Program-made: the position numbers and the translations under genes
DNA from: Chamaecrista fasciculata
Taxonomy: Eukaryota > Streptophyta > Magnoliopsida > Fabales > Fabaceae
NCBI GenBank assembly: GCA_003254925.1
Contig: QANZ01008320.1
Span: 239,325-303,324 of the forward strand
Direction: 5' to 3'
DNA: 64,000 bases
Notes under the pieces: model-generated
What the model saw: the letters and a program-made list of their open reading frames with translations, nothing else
Told to the model about the DNA's origin: nothing
The model's database searches: none
Shown here: in pieces, positions 24,715 to 35,681 of the stretch
How positions within the stretch are numbered: the first letter of the stretch is position 1
Layout of the letters: each line of letters starts with the position of its first letter

Positions 24715-26904
24715 TGTTGGGAAATCACAGAGGGAGCGCAGCGGAAGAAAACAAAAATTTGGACTAAAACGCAAATAAAACTAAAGGCTATCTCTGTGAT
24801 TCCTTCCAGGATCCACTAACTATGTTTATACCAGATTAGAGAAGATGTTTACCTAGTTTTGATCGGTGACTTATCGTATTCGCGAATTTGAGAAGTCCAC
24901 AGAGTGTCCTTCCTCTACCAGTAATCCACACGAGCAGTTTGGCAGATGCCCAGGTGCTAGCCTCCTTCACTTCTTCCCAAGTGAAAGCGGGAACTAAATC
25001 TATGATTCTTGAATAATCAAGAACTGTTCTTGATTATCAAGATTGATTGGGAAGTACTAATATTATCAGGTGCAGGTCCAATTCTCTTTCTTCAAGAAAA
25101 TCGACTCACTCTCATAATATTAGGACTAGGCGATTTTTCACTCTCTATAGATGCTCTAGGCGAAATTCTTGGTCTGACCAAGAATTGATCTGTGTTGTGA
25201 GTTATCTCTGAGATAGGCGCCTAGTGCCTCTATTTATAGTGTTCTCATTCCTAGTTTTAGGGAATCCTAATCCAATTAGGATATCTCTAAGATATGGGAT
25301 ATCTTTTAGATATCTCAAAATATCTTTTGATTTATAATATTAAACTTAATATTATAATTCAAAAATAAAGCCCAATTTCGAATTTGACCTATCCTAGATC
25401 AAATCTTGGATCAAATCTTGATTTGCTCAAATCCTATTGGTTGGAATGAGTCATGAGATTTTGATTTTATAATTTAAATATTACTTTAATAATTAAATAT
25501 AAAAATCGACTTTAGCCTAGACCCAAACTCTAAAATGCAAGATCAAATCTTCCATCCCAAGAAAGGGGGTAGGCGAAATTCTCATGGAGTTTTTGGAGGA
25601 ATTTTATAACAACCCAAACTCCTTAGGTAGTTATAACTAATTCCTAACAATTTTGAATAAAAGAATTACCTTAATATCTTTTAATTCAAATCCTATATCT
25701 TTTCCAAAAGATATTTATCTTATCTTTATTTAATTAATAAAAACAATTTCTATTAATAAAAACAAAGATAATGAGGCGCCACCCTCATCCTTTTATTTCC
25801 CAATTTTAGTGAATTTAATAAATCAATAATTCCCTAATTTTTAGGAAACTTATTTAATTTATTTATTCACTAATATTTTAATTGTAAAACTATTTAACAA
25901 TTAATTTAAATTTAAATTTGTCCAACAAATTTAAAACCTCAATCATAGATATTTATTTAAGACAAGATTTAATGTCCTAAGACATTTAACTATGTCCTAA
26001 ATTGTGTCACCTAAGTGACTCACGAATTAACCCTAATTCGTGTCCCAAAAATTAGCATCTTGATCCTGCTCATGTGTGACCCAGCAGGCCTCACGTGAAG
26101 TTGGCAGCAAATCATCTTTATGATTCACAAGTTGTGAGCGGACTCTAGCAAGCCATCACAACTACCCAAAACACGGGAGTTATCGCTTTAACGATTTAAC
26201 GATTTAACCTAAATACCACCTTGTCATAATTCCTATTGTCTCACGATATTTTGGTCATGGATCAGGCACGGGAATGTCATCCAAAATCCAAACCACAACT
26301 TTCTCGATTTCCTGAGTTAGTCCCAATTCCCAGCGTGGCCACGCATTTCTTGGACAGACTCATCGAGGGCGCCAGTTAAATATCTCTCATCTTAAATGAG
26401 GGACAAAATCCCATCTTGGTCAACCACATTCCTTTGCACGGTAATCAACCAAACCCGTACCTAGCCTGTATGGCTACCCTGCTACGGGTAACGTTGGACT
26501 AGGCCAAAGTTTGACAACTACAATGCCGGAATAGTCAAGACCTCAGGTCTAAGGCTATCGTGACAGGTGTACAGGAGAGGCTCGCTTATGACTAAACCCA
26601 TGCAGGACTCTCCGGGTCGGTCCAGCAACTTGTAACCCTTACATAATTGCATCATGACTCTCGAGAAGCATCTAGTGCATGTATCTCTATACACCGAGGT
26701 CATGCTGGTCTTGGTTCATTTACGCTCCCACGTGAATGATCGACCAGGGACAGTTTTAGATTATTTATCATATAATTAATCAAGGATTGTTATCATAGTA
26801 AACACGCTAATAATATGATAACCATTAATTTATCTCCATAAATTAATTAATATGTTCAAAACATATTTTATAAAATGATTGGCCCTAGGGCACAATCTCC
26901 AACA
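24715..26904 (-). mobile_element. Solo LTR (2.2 kb), family shared with 60340-64000
   Basis: Begins TGTTGGGAAATC and ends AATCTCCAACA, with inverted TGTTGG/CCAACA tips. It is flanked by perfect 5-bp duplications CAATG (24710-24714 and 26905-26909). No internal region, primer site or second LTR lies next to it, so it is a solo LTR left by recombination. It is the reverse complement of the family at 60415-62495. Superfamily is not assignable from an LTR alone. Confidence 0.82.
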
Positions 26905-28095
26905 CAATGTTCTATATGAATACTTTAGATTATTTCGTATGTATTTATATCTTTTATATGACAACAAACTTTAGTTTATTTCATATGTATTTATATCTTT
27001 TATGTGAATACTAATAATTAATCTGTTGAATATTTGACTCTTGGGTCTGATGGAGAGCCTTTTATCACTCTAATATCATGGGGATTGAGGAGAAATTAAA
27101 CCTTGGGAAAAAAATGGCTAAACCTTAAGTATAAATATGGCATGTTAATTACAATCCTATTCTGAAATTTGGCTATAAGGGTACTGATTCTTTCTTTCTT
27201 CTATTTGTAACAAAGTAGATTTAGAATTTGGTACAACAAGGCAAAAATCAACCTCGCAATTGTTTAAATTAAGAGTAATTAGCATGATGTTGCGTTGGAT
27301 TATACACTCACACTAAACTTTGACTAATCAACCAGTACGTAGTATACAGACATGGATGAATTTGATGGTTGGTCCTAATTAGAGTAAATGAGCTGGTAAG
27401 ATAAATTGTGAATTGATCTTAATTAGAGTGTCCTGTTGTATCAAGAAGATACAAACATTAGATGGGTGAAATAATTTTATATATCTTTTCTATAAATAAT
27501 TTAGTCCAGTAATGAGCTGGTAGTACTTTTAGAGTTTACATTGTACTTCTATTCAAGTTTTATATGTTCTAACTTGTGCACTCTATTAGTTTTTAATCAT
27601 TGGTAATAATCTTTTGATTCATCTACTTCTTGCTATTATTGAATGAATGTTGTCTATTCCCAAGTGTGCATTGGCAAGTCTGTTTCTCCTTTTTTTTTCT
27701 GGATTATATATAATGGAGGTATAATTAAGGCTTTGAGAACAATTAGGAGTAGGGAAAAGGGCTGGAACTGAATTAAAGCTCAGTTTTTGTTAGAAATTTT
27801 GAAGTTTTTTGGTTCATGCTGCGAGCTTTCATTGATTGAGAGCAAACCAGATAGTTCCATGGGTTTATCAAATAAATATCATCAAGGCTTCTAAGGCAAA
27901 GCCTTTATCTGTTATTAAAAATTACTCAGATTACCTTTTCTGAATCATATTTCTCATTAAACTAACTCTATCTAAATTTTGCAGAAGAACGAAATTCATG
28001 CCTCAATAAGAAAGCTTTCTTATACAAGTAGAAACTATTGTTGGTTAAAGGCCAATGTTACCAAATAGAAACATTCATTATTATCAAAAAAAAAG
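26905..28095. other. Helitron interior, no gene recognised
   Basis: AT-rich sequence. Text near 27960-28000 looks like an intron acceptor (TAAATTTTGCAG) followed by an exon-like piece. No homology or long open frame supports a gene. The first 40 bp repeat the flank seen left of the solo LTR (24651-24690), so a short tandem duplication predates that insertion. Confidence 0.35.
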
Positions 28096-28220
28096 GGTAA
28101 ATTACACTTTGGTACCTTGTGGTTTGACCCTATTTCACTTTGGTACCCTGTGGTTTGAAACTTGACACTTTGGTACCCTGTGGTATTCTCCATTAACACT
28201 TTGGTACCCTTTGGAGCTAT
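28096..28220. mobile_element. GGTACC foldback MITE, half copy
   Basis: Starts GGGTAAATTACACTTTGG and carries three GGTACC modules, matching the left half of the palindromic element at 39046-39479. It ends at an N (28221), after which the left flank TTCATTATTATCAAAAAA recurs. This looks like an insertion flanked by duplicated target, or an assembly collapse of a hairpin. Confidence 0.6.
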
Positions 28221-28606
28221 NTTCATTATTATCAAAAAAAAAAAAATAGAAACATTCATAGTACAATGAGAAGAAATACATTTGAATTTTGTCATGCCTC
28301 TTATATTCGCTCTTACATTTAATATTGCAATACATTTGAATTTTGTCTTAAGTTTGATACTGTACTATGCTATACATTGAACCTTGAAGGTAATATATGT
28401 ATGTGGTGGTTCTAAGTCTTAATTTATATGAGATCTATTTTCATCTTCGCTTAATTGAAGTCATATACTATTACTTCTGAATTGATCCTTCTAAATTTGC
28501 ATTTCACTTCAATTGTAAATTTATGCTTCTGAATTTATAATTTGTTCATTGCACAGATTTATAAACACTGCTGTCATGCACAGTAATGTATTCTAAATTT
28601 GCATTT

Positions 28607-29014
28607 ACGTTTTGCACAATGTAGCAAAATGTTTAGTTTTTTTTTCTACATTGTGCAAAATGGCTACATTGTGCAAAACAGTGGTCAGACTGTTAAACAG
28701 AAAAAGGATCTATTCCTAAGGCTCCCGCTGACGTTTTGCACAATGTAGCAGAATGTTTATTTTTTTTTTTCTATATTGTGCAAAATGGCTATATTGTGCA
28801 AAACAGTGGTGAGACTGTTAAACATAAAAAAGAACTATTCTTGAGGCTCCCGCTGACGTTTTGCACAATGTAGCAAAATGTTTATTTTTTTTTTCTACAT
28901 TGTGCAAAATGGCTACATTGTGCAAAACAGTGGTCAGACTGTTAAACAGAAAAAGGATCTATTCCTAAGGCTCCCGCTGACGTTTTGCACAATGTAGCAG
29001 AATGTTTATTTTTT
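28607..29014. repeat. 124-bp minisatellite with internal hairpin
   Basis: Units begin ACGTTTTGCACAATGTAGC at 28607, 28731, 28856 and 28980 (spacing 124-125 bp; the last is cut by an N at 29015). Each unit holds TTTTGCACAATGTAG and, about 30 bp on, its complement CTACATTGTGCAAAA, so each can fold into a hairpin. It sits about 300 bp inside the Helitron 3' end. Confidence 0.85.
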
Positions 29015-29568
29015 NAAAAACTATTCATGGCTTAAATAGAAGCCTTTACTCGCAGTTGTACTGAAATTTTTTACCCCCAATTTCTTTCAATTACATGGAT
29101 TATCTGCTATATTTCAATTCTAACTTTCCTACTACAGATTCAGAAGAGTTTACAAAGACATGATTGATAGTCATGTAGCAGAGTTGAAGAGTAATGTCAT
29201 TAAATGAGGCATAATCTTCCTCCGTACCAATACCAATTTTTACAAAAAGAAAAAAAAATAAAAAACAAAAACACCCGTGTGAAGGCACGGGTATCATACT
29301 AGTTATATAAGTTTGTCTGAACCCTCTCATTATGGGTTTTAATAAAATCAAAACGATTTAAACTTTTATGTGATGTGTGTTGTTAGCCCAACAATGTTTG
29401 CTTTAATAGTTGGGCTTCCTTTAAATTAGATCACCTAACAACCAATTTATTTTAGAAAAACAACAAAATATTTTTTTTTTTTGCCGAACAACAAAACATA
29501 TAGTTGGGCTTCCTTTCATAACATTATTAAAATCAAACATATCATTTTTGGGTGACGAGGTGCTAGCT

Positions 29569-30486
29569 TGGGGTGTCAAAATGAGCCTTAGGCTTGGACA
29601 TAAAAAAATAGGCCTGTTGATAGGCTGGCGTCGTCGTAACATGTGCGTCAAATTAAATTATTTAAAATTACCTCAACCTTCAAGTATAACTAAATATTGG
29701 AATATAGTGTAGATGTTAATCAAGGATCGATCTCTCGGAACTTCGTGTGCTAAGAGCACCTACTAATCAACTGCACAAATTACTAAGAACTTAAGTTGAT
29801 AGACTTTATAAAGTTGTGAAGATTTATAAACATAAAATATAAAAGTAGGCCTAAATGGATTGACTCCTTCACGGGCTAAACGAGTATGGGCAGGTTAGCT
29901 AGTATATATTTTGTTATTTTTTATTTTAATAAAAATATAATTATTTTAAATATTTTTTATTCATATTTTGCATATATCTTTTATCTAATTATTGTCCTTG
30001 AAACACCAGACAAGTGGTAACTGTGAGTCTGTGACTATGAGATGACCTTGTTACTAAGCTTTGTATATTATCTTCTCATATTATTTTTTTTAAAAGTATA
30101 ATTTTTCAAATAATAAATTAATTTTAAGAGTAAAATAAAATTTATATGAATTTTATTTTATTAAAAAACTAAATAATTGTATAATTATAATTAATATAAA
30201 AACAAAAATAAAATATTTTCATTAGTTTACAAGTTTCATAATACTTTTATTTATCTTTCATCATATTATTATTATTTTATAAAATTTTAATCTAAAAAAT
30301 ACCTTTTTTTTTAATAAATTTTTGGTCCACAAGCTGACCTGTTTAACCCCTGGACTAACACAAGCGGGCTTAGGCATGTAAAAATGAGCCCATTTATAAA
30401 TGGGTTTGCTCGCCCCGCCCTATTTAAAAGAAGGCCCTTGACGATTTTGGACAGGCCTGACGGGTTAGCCCATTTTGATACCCCTA
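29569..30486. mobile_element. hAT-like non-autonomous element
   Basis: Left end TTGGGGTGTCAAAATGAGCC, right end CATTTTGATACCCCTA, with GGCC- and GGGTTAGCCC-rich subterminal blocks around an AT-rich body. The flanking 8-mers do not match, so it is degenerate, recombined, or contains further insertions. Confidence 0.5.
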
Positions 30487-30780
30487 ATTAACACCGGTCC
30501 TCGAGAATCCGTCCATTGATAGCCAACAACTAATTCTTAGATTTGTTAGGAGCTCACCATTTGGTAGGTATAGTAAGAGATTGACTATGAAACCTGCTAC
30601 ATATAAACCTATTGTTGGGTCATGAGTTGATTAATTCAACTAATAGTTGAATCAAATGACGTCATAAATGATAAAATGTTAATTAACTATTTTTGTAAAA
30701 AATAGTACGTCATATTATAAAGTCATGGTAAATTTTAAATAAATGTAATGGCAATGTTATAATAAAAAGAACATATGCTT

Positions 30781-30930
30781 TGGTCGCTTAAGTAAGTGTC
30801 GGGCTTTCGATCCCCGTCTTGTGTATGCAGCAACCAATTGGTTAGTGGCAAACCCTTAAATGAAGCTCAGATACGCGGAGGATTAGTCTTTAGCCTATCG
30901 GGCCAGGGGATACATTGGACAACAAAAAAA
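30781..30930 (+). mobile_element. SINE with target duplication
   Basis: A 150-bp unit is flanked by perfect 10-bp repeats ACATATGCTT (30771-30780 and 30931-30940) and ends in AACAAAAAAA. Internal text includes a B-box-like GGCTTTCGATCCCC and the ending CCTATCGGGCCAGGGGATAC, as in tRNA-derived plant SINEs. The intact duplication suggests a fairly recent insertion. Confidence 0.78.
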
Positions 30931-30940
30931 ACATATGCTT

Positions 30941-32171
30941 ATAATTTATATATTAAAATAATCAAATAACAATATAAATTAATATAATATATAAAAGAAT
31001 ATATTTTAATTTACAATTCTCTTTACAAAAATATGTTATAACTTTTTAGTTTTTTAGGGAAAAATAATTAAACTCAAATTAAAGTCCAACAAAAATGTGA
31101 TAAAAATTTAATCAAATCAAAATCCTTAAAAAAGTTAATTTTTTTTAGTGACCAGGCTCAATCTAGCTTCTAGTTTGATCTAGTTTTAAGATGATCAATT
31201 TGGTCCAATTGCTCGAACAATCTAAACATCTCTCTAGTTGGTGGTTTTTTTTTTTTGGGCCTGACTCTAGTTCGTGGTTGGACTGTCTAATTTAGTCCGA
31301 ATTTTAAAGTATATAGTTCTTTAGGTTTAGATTTGATTTGGAAAAAAGGTCAACGCATTTATACTCAATCCGTAATCTACCAGAGTAGTAAATATTTATT
31401 TTATTTATAAATAATGTAATATTTTTAAAAGTTATGTATTAAAAATGTAAAATTTTAAGTATTTTATGCATATTAAAGTTATTTAATATTATTATTTATT
31501 TTTTAGTTTTTGGTGGTTAAAGGAAAAAATTGATAAAATTAGATTTTATAATGATAAAAATAATTTATTTTAATTTTTTAAAAATATAAGTTTAAGTGTA
31601 GTGATCTAATTATTGGTAGCTAGGTTCTAGAGAGAAGGTTCGATTTTGAAATTTTAATTTAAAAATTCGAGCCATAATATTGTATCTATACCTTAGCTTA
31701 TACATAGTCAGTCATGTTGATGATGAAAATGGTTAAGCTAGTTTAAGTGAGAGTGGCGTGTGGGTCTGTGATTAGGAATAGCAATGAGTGGATATCCACT
31801 TAATTTTGCATGATCAAAATTTGAATCGTTCAAATTATTCTATACCCTACTTTATCGAAATTTGAAAAAAATTATAATTTTTAATATCTGTATTCAAATC
31901 TGTCTAATACTCGAAATACCTAAAAAATGAATATTGGATATTGCATACTCATACATAATATTCGTAACTCAATACCTAATACTTGAGAAATATTTAAAAA
32001 TAATATAATTTAATCTTAATATTATTTAAAAAAAGTAATATATCATTCTCACATCCTTAGATAGAAATAAAAAATTTAAATATTATTAAGATTAAATTGC
32101 ATTATATTATTTTTAAAAATTTCAAATGGCTATGCTTATTGGTAAAGTAACAAAAGTTATAGTAACCAAGG
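30941..32171. other. AT-rich intergenic sequence
   Basis: Mostly A/T sequence. Fragments near 31780-31830 (AATAGCAATGAGTGGATATCC) resemble the end of another hAT-like element. No gene is supported. Confidence 0.4.
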
Positions 32172-32179
32172 CTTATTAT

Positions 32180-32624
32180 CAGTGATGTGAAACCCGGACC
32201 GGTTGGACCGCTACCCGAAAACACAAGCGAGTTGGTTCAACCATTTGAACCGGAATGATGGTTGGACCGGAAATAACCGGCCAAAAACCGGACCGGCGGG
32301 TCTCAATTTTTTTTACAAAAAATCGTTTTGAGCCTTGTAAGGATCGAACCCATGCCCTTTCTTCACACTCCCAGTGCCTTTACCATCCCAACTATGAGGC
32401 TCTGTTAGCTTTCTCTTACCAATTGTTTTACTTATCTAATAAATTAATAGATTTAATGCATCTCTTAGACCCAAAAAAAAATATAGAGGGTTTATATTTA
32501 ATATATTAAAAATAATTATTTATTACGTCATTCGGTCCAAACATCCGGTCCGACCGATTCAACCGATCCGACCGTAAACCGAACACTTGTCCGAGTCTTT
32601 TCCGGTTCGATTATGACAACATTG
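32180..32624. mobile_element. hAT-like element with GGACCGG-rich ends, second copy
   Basis: Inverted tips CAGTGATGT and ACAACATTG bound 445 bp. Flanking 8-mers CTTATTAT (32172-32179) and CTTCTTAT (32625-32632) match at 7 of 8. Ends are rich in GGACCGGTTGG and CCGATTCAACCG. Same style as 8336-8881. The right end is about 70 bp from the acyltransferase stop codon. Confidence 0.7.
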
Positions 32625-32694
32625 CTTCTTATATCTTAAAATTACTACATTGGCTATATTTAATGGTTTCTCCATCGGCATTCAATCCATTACA

Positions 32695-34143
32695 TTAAGA
32701 AACTAGACTGGTTGCATATGCCTGCAATCTCTCTTTGAAAATAGATAGGAAATTGTCCATTTGAAGCTTTGGAAGTGCCAATGCAACTTCAATTCCTTCT
32801 TTCTCATCCCTACTCTCACCCATAGTTATAGTTCCTCCTCTCTCTATTTGTAGGACATCACTCTTTTTGGGCTTTCCCAATCCAAAATCTGTTTCATACA
32901 TACTATGCTTTGGTGACCCTATTACAACCACTACATTACCTATTGGCCCTGTTGCTTCTTTTCTCCAATCCTCAATCCATCTCTCTGCATCTCTTATTAT
33001 TCCTCGTTGCTTTATTTCTTTTACCTTATTTCCTATTCCTCTCATTGCCTCTGCCATTCCACTCTCCTCTTTTACTAACTCCTTCTTCTCCAATCTAACA
33101 ACCCCCATTGTCAAGCAATTTCCAAAGTACGTTGATGGTATACCATCTTCAACACCATTTCTACAATCCGCCACCACAACAAAGCAACATATGTTGTCAT
33201 CATCATCATCATTCACATCGTTTGTTGAATTTTTCATTATTTGCTCTCCCTCTCGTGATTTCACCAAGCAAGTCCATATCAAACCACATGTCACCACATA
33301 ACTTGATATATGAGGTGTGTCCACCTCTTGATCTTGGAGATGAAGGGAGGCCCAATTTTTCAATTTCTGAATTTGAGCTCGGCCTAATACCAAAGTGGTC
33401 CGAACGATGTCAGCAACAACTTGGGATGTGTCTGATTCGGGACTATTTGCCCATGTGGGACATTCCTCCAATAATTTGAGCTCATAATGCTCATCCTTAT
33501 AACATCTCAATTCATCCCTATTGTAGTAAGGCTTTGATAGCTCCTCATGGACCCATCTCCCTGTCCTACAAATGGATGCCCATGTTTTCATGAAATGATG
33601 AAAGGACCTTCCATCAGCAACCACATGGTTGAATGTAACACCGAGTACAAATCCCGAGTGTGGTATGATTGTAACTTGAATGGCCATGAGAGGAATGACA
33701 CGAGTTCCATCGTCCAAAATACGCTCCGAAGACAACTCTAACACCAAGGGATGGATGCGTTGAATAGGTTGTGGTTGGTGGGTGATAAGGTCAGAAAAGT
33801 CAACAGTGGACTCAGCAATGATAAAGGAAACAAAGTCATGAGAGTCAACATAGAGAAAATGAGGAATGAGAGGGGGTTGTGGGCAAATGAGATTAGCAGA
33901 AAAAGGGAAGAAATGAGAAAGAGCAAGGGAGAGAGAGTTTTTGAGAGTAGGAAGGAATGCATGTAGGAAGTGATGAGTGGAATGAGGGAAATCATAAACG
34001 AAGATGCGTTGCATAGAATGATGAGGAATGTATGGAAAGTCAAAGAAAGTGAGAGGAATAGAGGTGGAAGGGACAGAGCCTGGAGGAGGAGACACTGTTA
34101 ATTGTTTTAGGATCTTGAGATCACATCCAGATGCTTTAGACAT
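32695..34143 (-). CDS. BAHD acyltransferase
   Basis: Single-exon frame of 482 residues from the ATG at 34143 (MSKASGCDLKILKQ, stop TAA). An in-frame ATG 90 bp upstream would add 30 atypical residues; the internal start fits the family N-terminus and the usual 440-480 length. BAHD enzymes are cytosolic and move acyl groups from acyl-CoA to hydroxyls or amines of specialised metabolites. The catalytic HVVAD (HxxxD) is at residues 173-177; YFGNC at 339-343 marks the anthocyanin/flavonoid malonyl-transferase-like clade. The structural DFGWG reads DFGLG at 419-423, a Trp-to-Leu change. A short Asp-rich loop (NDVNDDDDDN, 308-317) precedes the C-terminal domain. The frame is open throughout and looks functional. 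The acceptor could be a phenolic glycoside or a terpenoid; the sequence does not decide. Confidence 0.93.
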   Translation of the reverse strand: MSKASGCDLKILKQLTVSPPPGSVPSTSIPLTFFDFPYIPHHSMQRIFVYDFPHSTHHFLHAFLPTLKNSLSLALSHFFPFSANLICPQPPLIPHFLYVDSHDFVSFIIAESTVDFSDLITHQPQPIQRIHPLVLELSSERILDDGTRVIPLMAIQVTIIPHSGFVLGVTFNHVVADGRSFHHFMKTWASICRTGRWVHEELSKPYYNRDELRCYKDEHYELKLLEECPTWANSPESDTSQVVADIVRTTLVLGRAQIQKLKNWASLHLQDQEVDTPHISSYVVTCGLIWTCLVKSREGEQIMKNSTNDVNDDDDDNICCFVVVADCRNGVEDGIPSTYFGNCLTMGVVRLEKKELVKEESGMAEAMRGIGNKVKEIKQRGIIRDAERWIEDWRKEATGPIGNVVVVIGSPKHSMYETDFGLGKPKKSDVLQIERGGTITMGESRDEKEGIEVALALPKLQMDNFLSIFKERLQAYATSLVS

Positions 34144-34397
34144 TATTCTCACTTCAAATAAACACAAATACAAATGAAAGGATGAATATGTTGATTCTAT
34201 GGCTTCCCTATCATTACTACTCCATATAAGCATAACTAATTAACTAGCATATCTAGAAAAGTAATATTCTAAATATATAAAAATTTATTAGCATATCTAG
34301 AAAAGTAGTTAACAATATCTAAACATTAATTAGTATATCTAAAATAATTAAATAAAATTATCTAAAAAGTGAACTTACTTTATCTTAAAAAAACTAA

Positions 34398-34752
34398 TTA
34401 ACTTTTTGGTACCTTATGGTTTGGTCATATTTCACTTTGGTACCATGTGGTTTAAAAAATGACACTTTGGTACCATGTGGTATTCTCCATTAACACTTTG
34501 GTACACTTTGTAATTTTTGAACAAATTATATATTGGCCCCAAAATGTTTTTAAAGTTTTCATTTTAGTCCCTAGATAATATGTATTCAGGGACCTATTTG
34601 TAATTTTTTGAAAAAAATTTTAGGGTCAATATGTAATTTTTGCAAAGTGTTAATGGAGAATACTACAGGGTACCAAAGTGTCATTTTTTAAACCACATGA
34701 CACAAAAGTGAAATATGACCAAACCACAGAGTACCAAAGTGTAATTTACCCT
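34398..34752. mobile_element. GGTACC foldback MITE
   Basis: Palindromic element with arms of repeated 'TTTGGTACC' and 'GGTACCAAAGTG' modules around a centre near 34575. The right end is AATTTACCCTTAA. It lies in the roughly 1.5-kb gap between the divergently oriented acyltransferase and receptor kinase, close to the acyltransferase start side. Same family as 39046-39479. Confidence 0.65.
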
Positions 34753-35681
34753 TAACTTTATATGAAAAATTAACTAGCAAATCTAAAGAATAATGGGTTG
34801 GACACATCTATTTTGGTCAAAACAATATAATTTGACAATGAGTGAGACTATGAGGCATGATCCAACTCATTTCTTAAAAAACAATCTATGTAATTGATAT
34901 TTTTGTTCATATCTTCCGTATGTTGTATTTGACATTATTATTAACTATCATAAAAAAAATCTTTATATTATTGGCAAATTTATTTGATATCATTTTTCAA
35001 TTAAAAATAATATATGTGAAATTATTGTTAGTCACGCGCACATACATACACATTACACAATATACCCACATATATTTGTATAACTAAATTTTTACTAGGA
35101 TACATAATATAATGGCCAAAGAAATATATATATATATATATATGTCAAGATAATTAAGAAATTGAACGTAAATAGACATATATATATTAGACTGTTTAAA
35201 TTCAAGTTTTCAATATATAACCAAATCTAATAATGGAAATTCTATTAATTACTCCAGCACACATGAGAGGATTAAAGAAAAAAGGAAGAAAATGAGAGGA
35301 CGTCCTTGGACCTCTGACCCCACAACTCAACTCATAGAATTAAACAAACACATTATCCAAAATTAGGGTGTGGCGTTAAGGCCAAGCAAAAAATTAAAGA
35401 AGAAGAGAAGAGATGGCAATATTGGTTTGGGAACATCAATATTGTGCAATCATCATCACATGCTTCACAAATTTGAAAACCTCTTTCTTGCTTTCTTCTT
35501 CCTTCCACTTTGATCCCCCGACAACTTCATTATTCCATAAGGGGGATCACCCAAATCAACAACAACACATGAAAAAAAATTAACAAATTGTTCAAATCAC
35601 ATATGCTATCAAATCCCACCTTTGTTATTATTATTATTCCCCAGTGTCTCTTGGGTCTCTCGTCTCATCCACTACCTTCTA
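34753..35681. other. Upstream region of the receptor kinase gene
   Basis: AT-rich intergenic sequence with a TA microsatellite at about 35128-35144. From about 35270 it is less AT-rich and contains CT- and CA-rich tracts typical of a 5' UTR. A promoter for the downstream kinase must lie here, but no single element can be assigned. Confidence 0.4.

Larger units (their letters stand above)
15689..29302 (+). mobile_element. Non-autonomous Helitron, interrupted by two LTR insertions
   Basis: The 5' end is TCTACTATCTACTATC preceded by host A (15688), followed by a sequence containing GGACACGTGGCA. The 3' end has a hairpin ACCCGTG-TGAAGG-CACGGGT (about 29272-29291), then CTAG at 29299-29302 and host T at 29303. 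This is the A/T target and CTAG-plus-hairpin signature of rolling-circle Helitrons. Subtracting the copia element and the solo LTR leaves about 5.3 kb. No Rep/helicase was seen in it, so it would depend on an autonomous partner. The two ends are 13.6 kb apart, so pairing them is an inference; they could belong to different copies. Confidence 0.6.

Noticed and set aside
28035-28335. Short open frames spanning an N
   Set aside because: They cover the half foldback and A/T-rich flank and read through an ambiguous base.
32325-32400. tRNA-like text (GGATCGAACCCATG)
   Set aside because: No acceptor stem or cloverleaf could be formed, and it lies within the hAT-like element.
32867-33741. Plus-strand open frames of 60-140 codons opposite the acyltransferase
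   Set aside because: They are antisense shadows of the BAHD reading frame with no recognisable domain.
34144-34233. Upstream in-frame ATG as the acyltransferase start
   Set aside because: The extra 30 residues do not resemble BAHD N-termini; the ATG at 34143 fits family length and the conserved start region.
35622-35681. Extension of PRK upstream from a TTG at 35622
   Set aside because: The frame is open, but the first ATG is 35682; a TTG start is not expected in a plant nuclear gene.
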